Position numbers and translations under genes: made by a program. Shown piece by piece: positions 63,114 through 64,000 of a DNA stretch of 64,000 nt. The notes under the pieces are model-generated. The model was not told the DNA's origin, ran no database searches, and saw nothing but the letters and a program-made list of their open reading frames with translations. Source of the stretch: Symbiodinium natans (lineage: Eukaryota; Sar; Dinophyceae; Suessiales; Symbiodiniaceae); the NCBI GenBank assembly GCA_905221605.1, contig CAJNDS010002823.1, positions 591,001-655,000 on the forward strand, written 5' to 3'. The stretch's first letter is position 1. Each line of letters starts with the position of its first letter.

Positions 63114-63127
63114 CTGCTCCGCTACCA
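63114..63127 (-). promoter_or_regulatory. primer-binding site, probably initiator tRNA-Met
   Basis: One base inside the 5' LTR the minus strand reads TGGTAGCGGAGCAG. The TGG pairs with a tRNA CCA end. The next bases imply an acceptor stem beginning A-G-C-G-G-A-G. A1 (hence A1:U72) is typical of eukaryotic initiator tRNA-Met, whose stem commonly reads AGCAGAG, one base different. Initiator tRNA is the usual copia primer. The tRNA identity is inferred. Confidence 0.6.
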
Positions 63128-63128
63128 A

Positions 63129-63356
63129 TGCAGCGGAGGCTGCACTGGTGCGCTTGGGCTCGACGGGTTTCAAACCCCTCAAGAGGTTGCTAAGAGCTCC
63201 ACGCTCTGGTTTTCACACGTGCTCCGCGCACGATCCGTGGCTCAGGCTGTTGCCTAAAGGCTTCTGCACGAAACAGGGGCCCCTGCTCGAACCTAGAAGT
63301 TCAGCAGTAACCCCACATGTTCCCATGAGACATCACTGAGAGGCATATCTGTTGCA
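63129..63356 (-). repeat. 5' LTR of the copia element
   Basis: This is the upstream LTR in the minus-strand sense. It is 228 bp, has TG/CA termini with TGCA at both ends, and is identical to 54579-54806. It should hold the promoter and transcript start; I recognise no clear TATA box. It is followed by a leader of about 150-200 nt before the gag start. Confidence 0.95.
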
Positions 63357-63361
63357 GGTTT
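63357..63361. repeat. target-site duplication, right copy (GGTTT)
   Basis: Matches 54574-54578. The TTTAGGG array resumes in register immediately after it. Confidence 0.85.
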
Positions 63362-63536
63362 AGGGTTTAGGGTCTAGGGTCTAGGGTTTAGGGTTTAGGG
63401 CGCTGCAAGCTGGAGCTGGGATCAGGGCGTTAGGACTATGTAGGGTGGGGGGATGCTGGCACTTACACTCCCCAGGCCCTGAAGCCCGCAAATTGCATCT
63501 ACACTCCCAAACTCTTCTTGAAACCCCCGCAACTGA

Positions 63537-63766
63537 ACCCTGAACCCTGAACCCTGAGCCCTAAACCCTAAACCCTAAACCCTAAACCTTAAACCCTAAA
63601 CCCTAAACCCTAAACCCTAAGAGCAGGCCGGAGAAGCGAAGCCTAGGGCCCTGAAACGATAGCCGCCCCACACCCCTCGGCTGTCTGAAAACCTCTCCGA
63701 ATCATGAATCATGAGCCCTAAACCCTAAACCCTAAACCCTAAACCCTAAACCCTAAACCCTAAACC
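63537..63766. repeat. two CCCTAAA arrays
   Basis: 63537-63620 and 63717-63766, same orientation, separated by an unassigned GC-rich segment. Confidence 0.9.
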
Positions 63767-64000
63767 CCCCAGATACCCCCCCAGATCTTAATCCCTGTTC
63801 CCCTAGGAAGAAAAAAGGATCCTTTTTTGTTCATATATAAGAAAGCCCATAACCCAAAAAAAGTAAATAGGATCCCTAACACTGATCTAGAGATAAGCAT
63901 CCAAGAAGCTAAGCTGGCGCTGCCTCAAGCATGAGGCTGGTTTTTGACTTGAGGTTTCGGCAGAACAGCCAAAGCTGCCAACAGGGTTGGGCTGTGCTCG

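Larger units (their letters stand above)
54579..63356 (-). mobile_element. complete Ty1/copia-type LTR retrotransposon, recent insertion
   Basis: Seen: two 228-bp direct repeats (54579-54806 and 63129-63356) that match at every base I compared, each starting TG and ending CA. The element is flanked by a 5-bp duplication GGTTT (54574-54578 and 63357-63361). Between the LTRs lies one uninterrupted minus-strand gag-pol frame of 2743 codons. Integrase precedes reverse transcriptase, which defines Ty1/copia rather than Ty3/gypsy order. Identical LTRs and an intact frame mean insertion was recent on an evolutionary scale and the copy may be active. TTTAGGG repeats abut both sides (54540-54578 and 63357 onward), so the target was a telomere-type array. 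That array may lie within an intron, because a possible plus-strand exon ends at 54539. Confidence 0.95.

Noticed and set aside
1..64000. Window as a chromosome end because of abundant TTTAGGG repeats
   Set aside because: Arrays occur in both orientations, are short, and alternate with unique sequence and genes throughout; a terminal telomere would be one long array in one orientation.

Overview
The window looks like nuclear DNA of a dinoflagellate. Three things point there: a perfect 22-nt dinoflagellate spliced-leader (DinoSL) sequence at 7593-7614 (minus); hundreds of TTTAGGG/CCCTAAA telomere-type units scattered in both orientations; and a Ty1/copia polyprotein of a kind I associate with dinoflagellates. 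Protein-coding exons are tiny, and several introns fit GC donors as well as GT. No rRNA, tRNA, CRISPR or bacterial operon structure is visible.

Layout. (1) 1-9.8 kb: telomere-type arrays, short possible exons (4.42, 8.58 kb) and, at 6.9-7.6 kb, a frameshifted, intronless protein-kinase retropseudogene whose 5' end still carries the DinoSL. (2) 9.88-36 kb (perhaps to 39.2 kb), minus strand: a CLC-type chloride channel/antiporter gene split into exons of about 25-110 nt. Neighbouring exons join in phase in two blocks and give CLC signatures (GGSFGRE followed by AAPRE; LLGNGRALAEIV; GAGAAGGTLTPSVSLG). (3) 40-54.5 kb: more exon islands on both strands, including a two-exon plus-strand segment (45.42-45.72 kb) facing minus-strand exons at 46.1, 47.3 and 48.4 kb, among arrays, poly-C tracts and small inverted-repeat elements. 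(4) 54.58-63.36 kb, minus strand: a complete, very young Ty1/copia element with identical 228-bp LTRs and a 5-bp target duplication (GGTTT), inserted in a TTTAGGG array. (5) 63.36-64 kb: arrays again.

Two observations stand out. First, the telomere-type arrays are not random: many exon islands read CCCTAAA-array, exon, TTTAGGG-array on the plus strand. Each intron would therefore start with UUUAGGG repeats and end with CCCUAAA repeats and could fold on itself; in several cases the array itself supplies the GT donor (exon then GTTTAGGG). Second, the copia polyprotein carries two extra enzyme-like modules between protease and integrase: one resembling a cytosine-C5 methyltransferase fold, and one with the HxD...H...R signature of Fe(II)/2-oxoglutarate dioxygenases. 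That is a potential DNA-modifying pair inside a retrotransposon, in a lineage known for 5-hydroxymethyluracil in its DNA.

Exon calls rest on reading frame, splice-site and protein-motif judgement by eye. GC-rich islands often stay open on both strands, so isolated exons are given low confidence.
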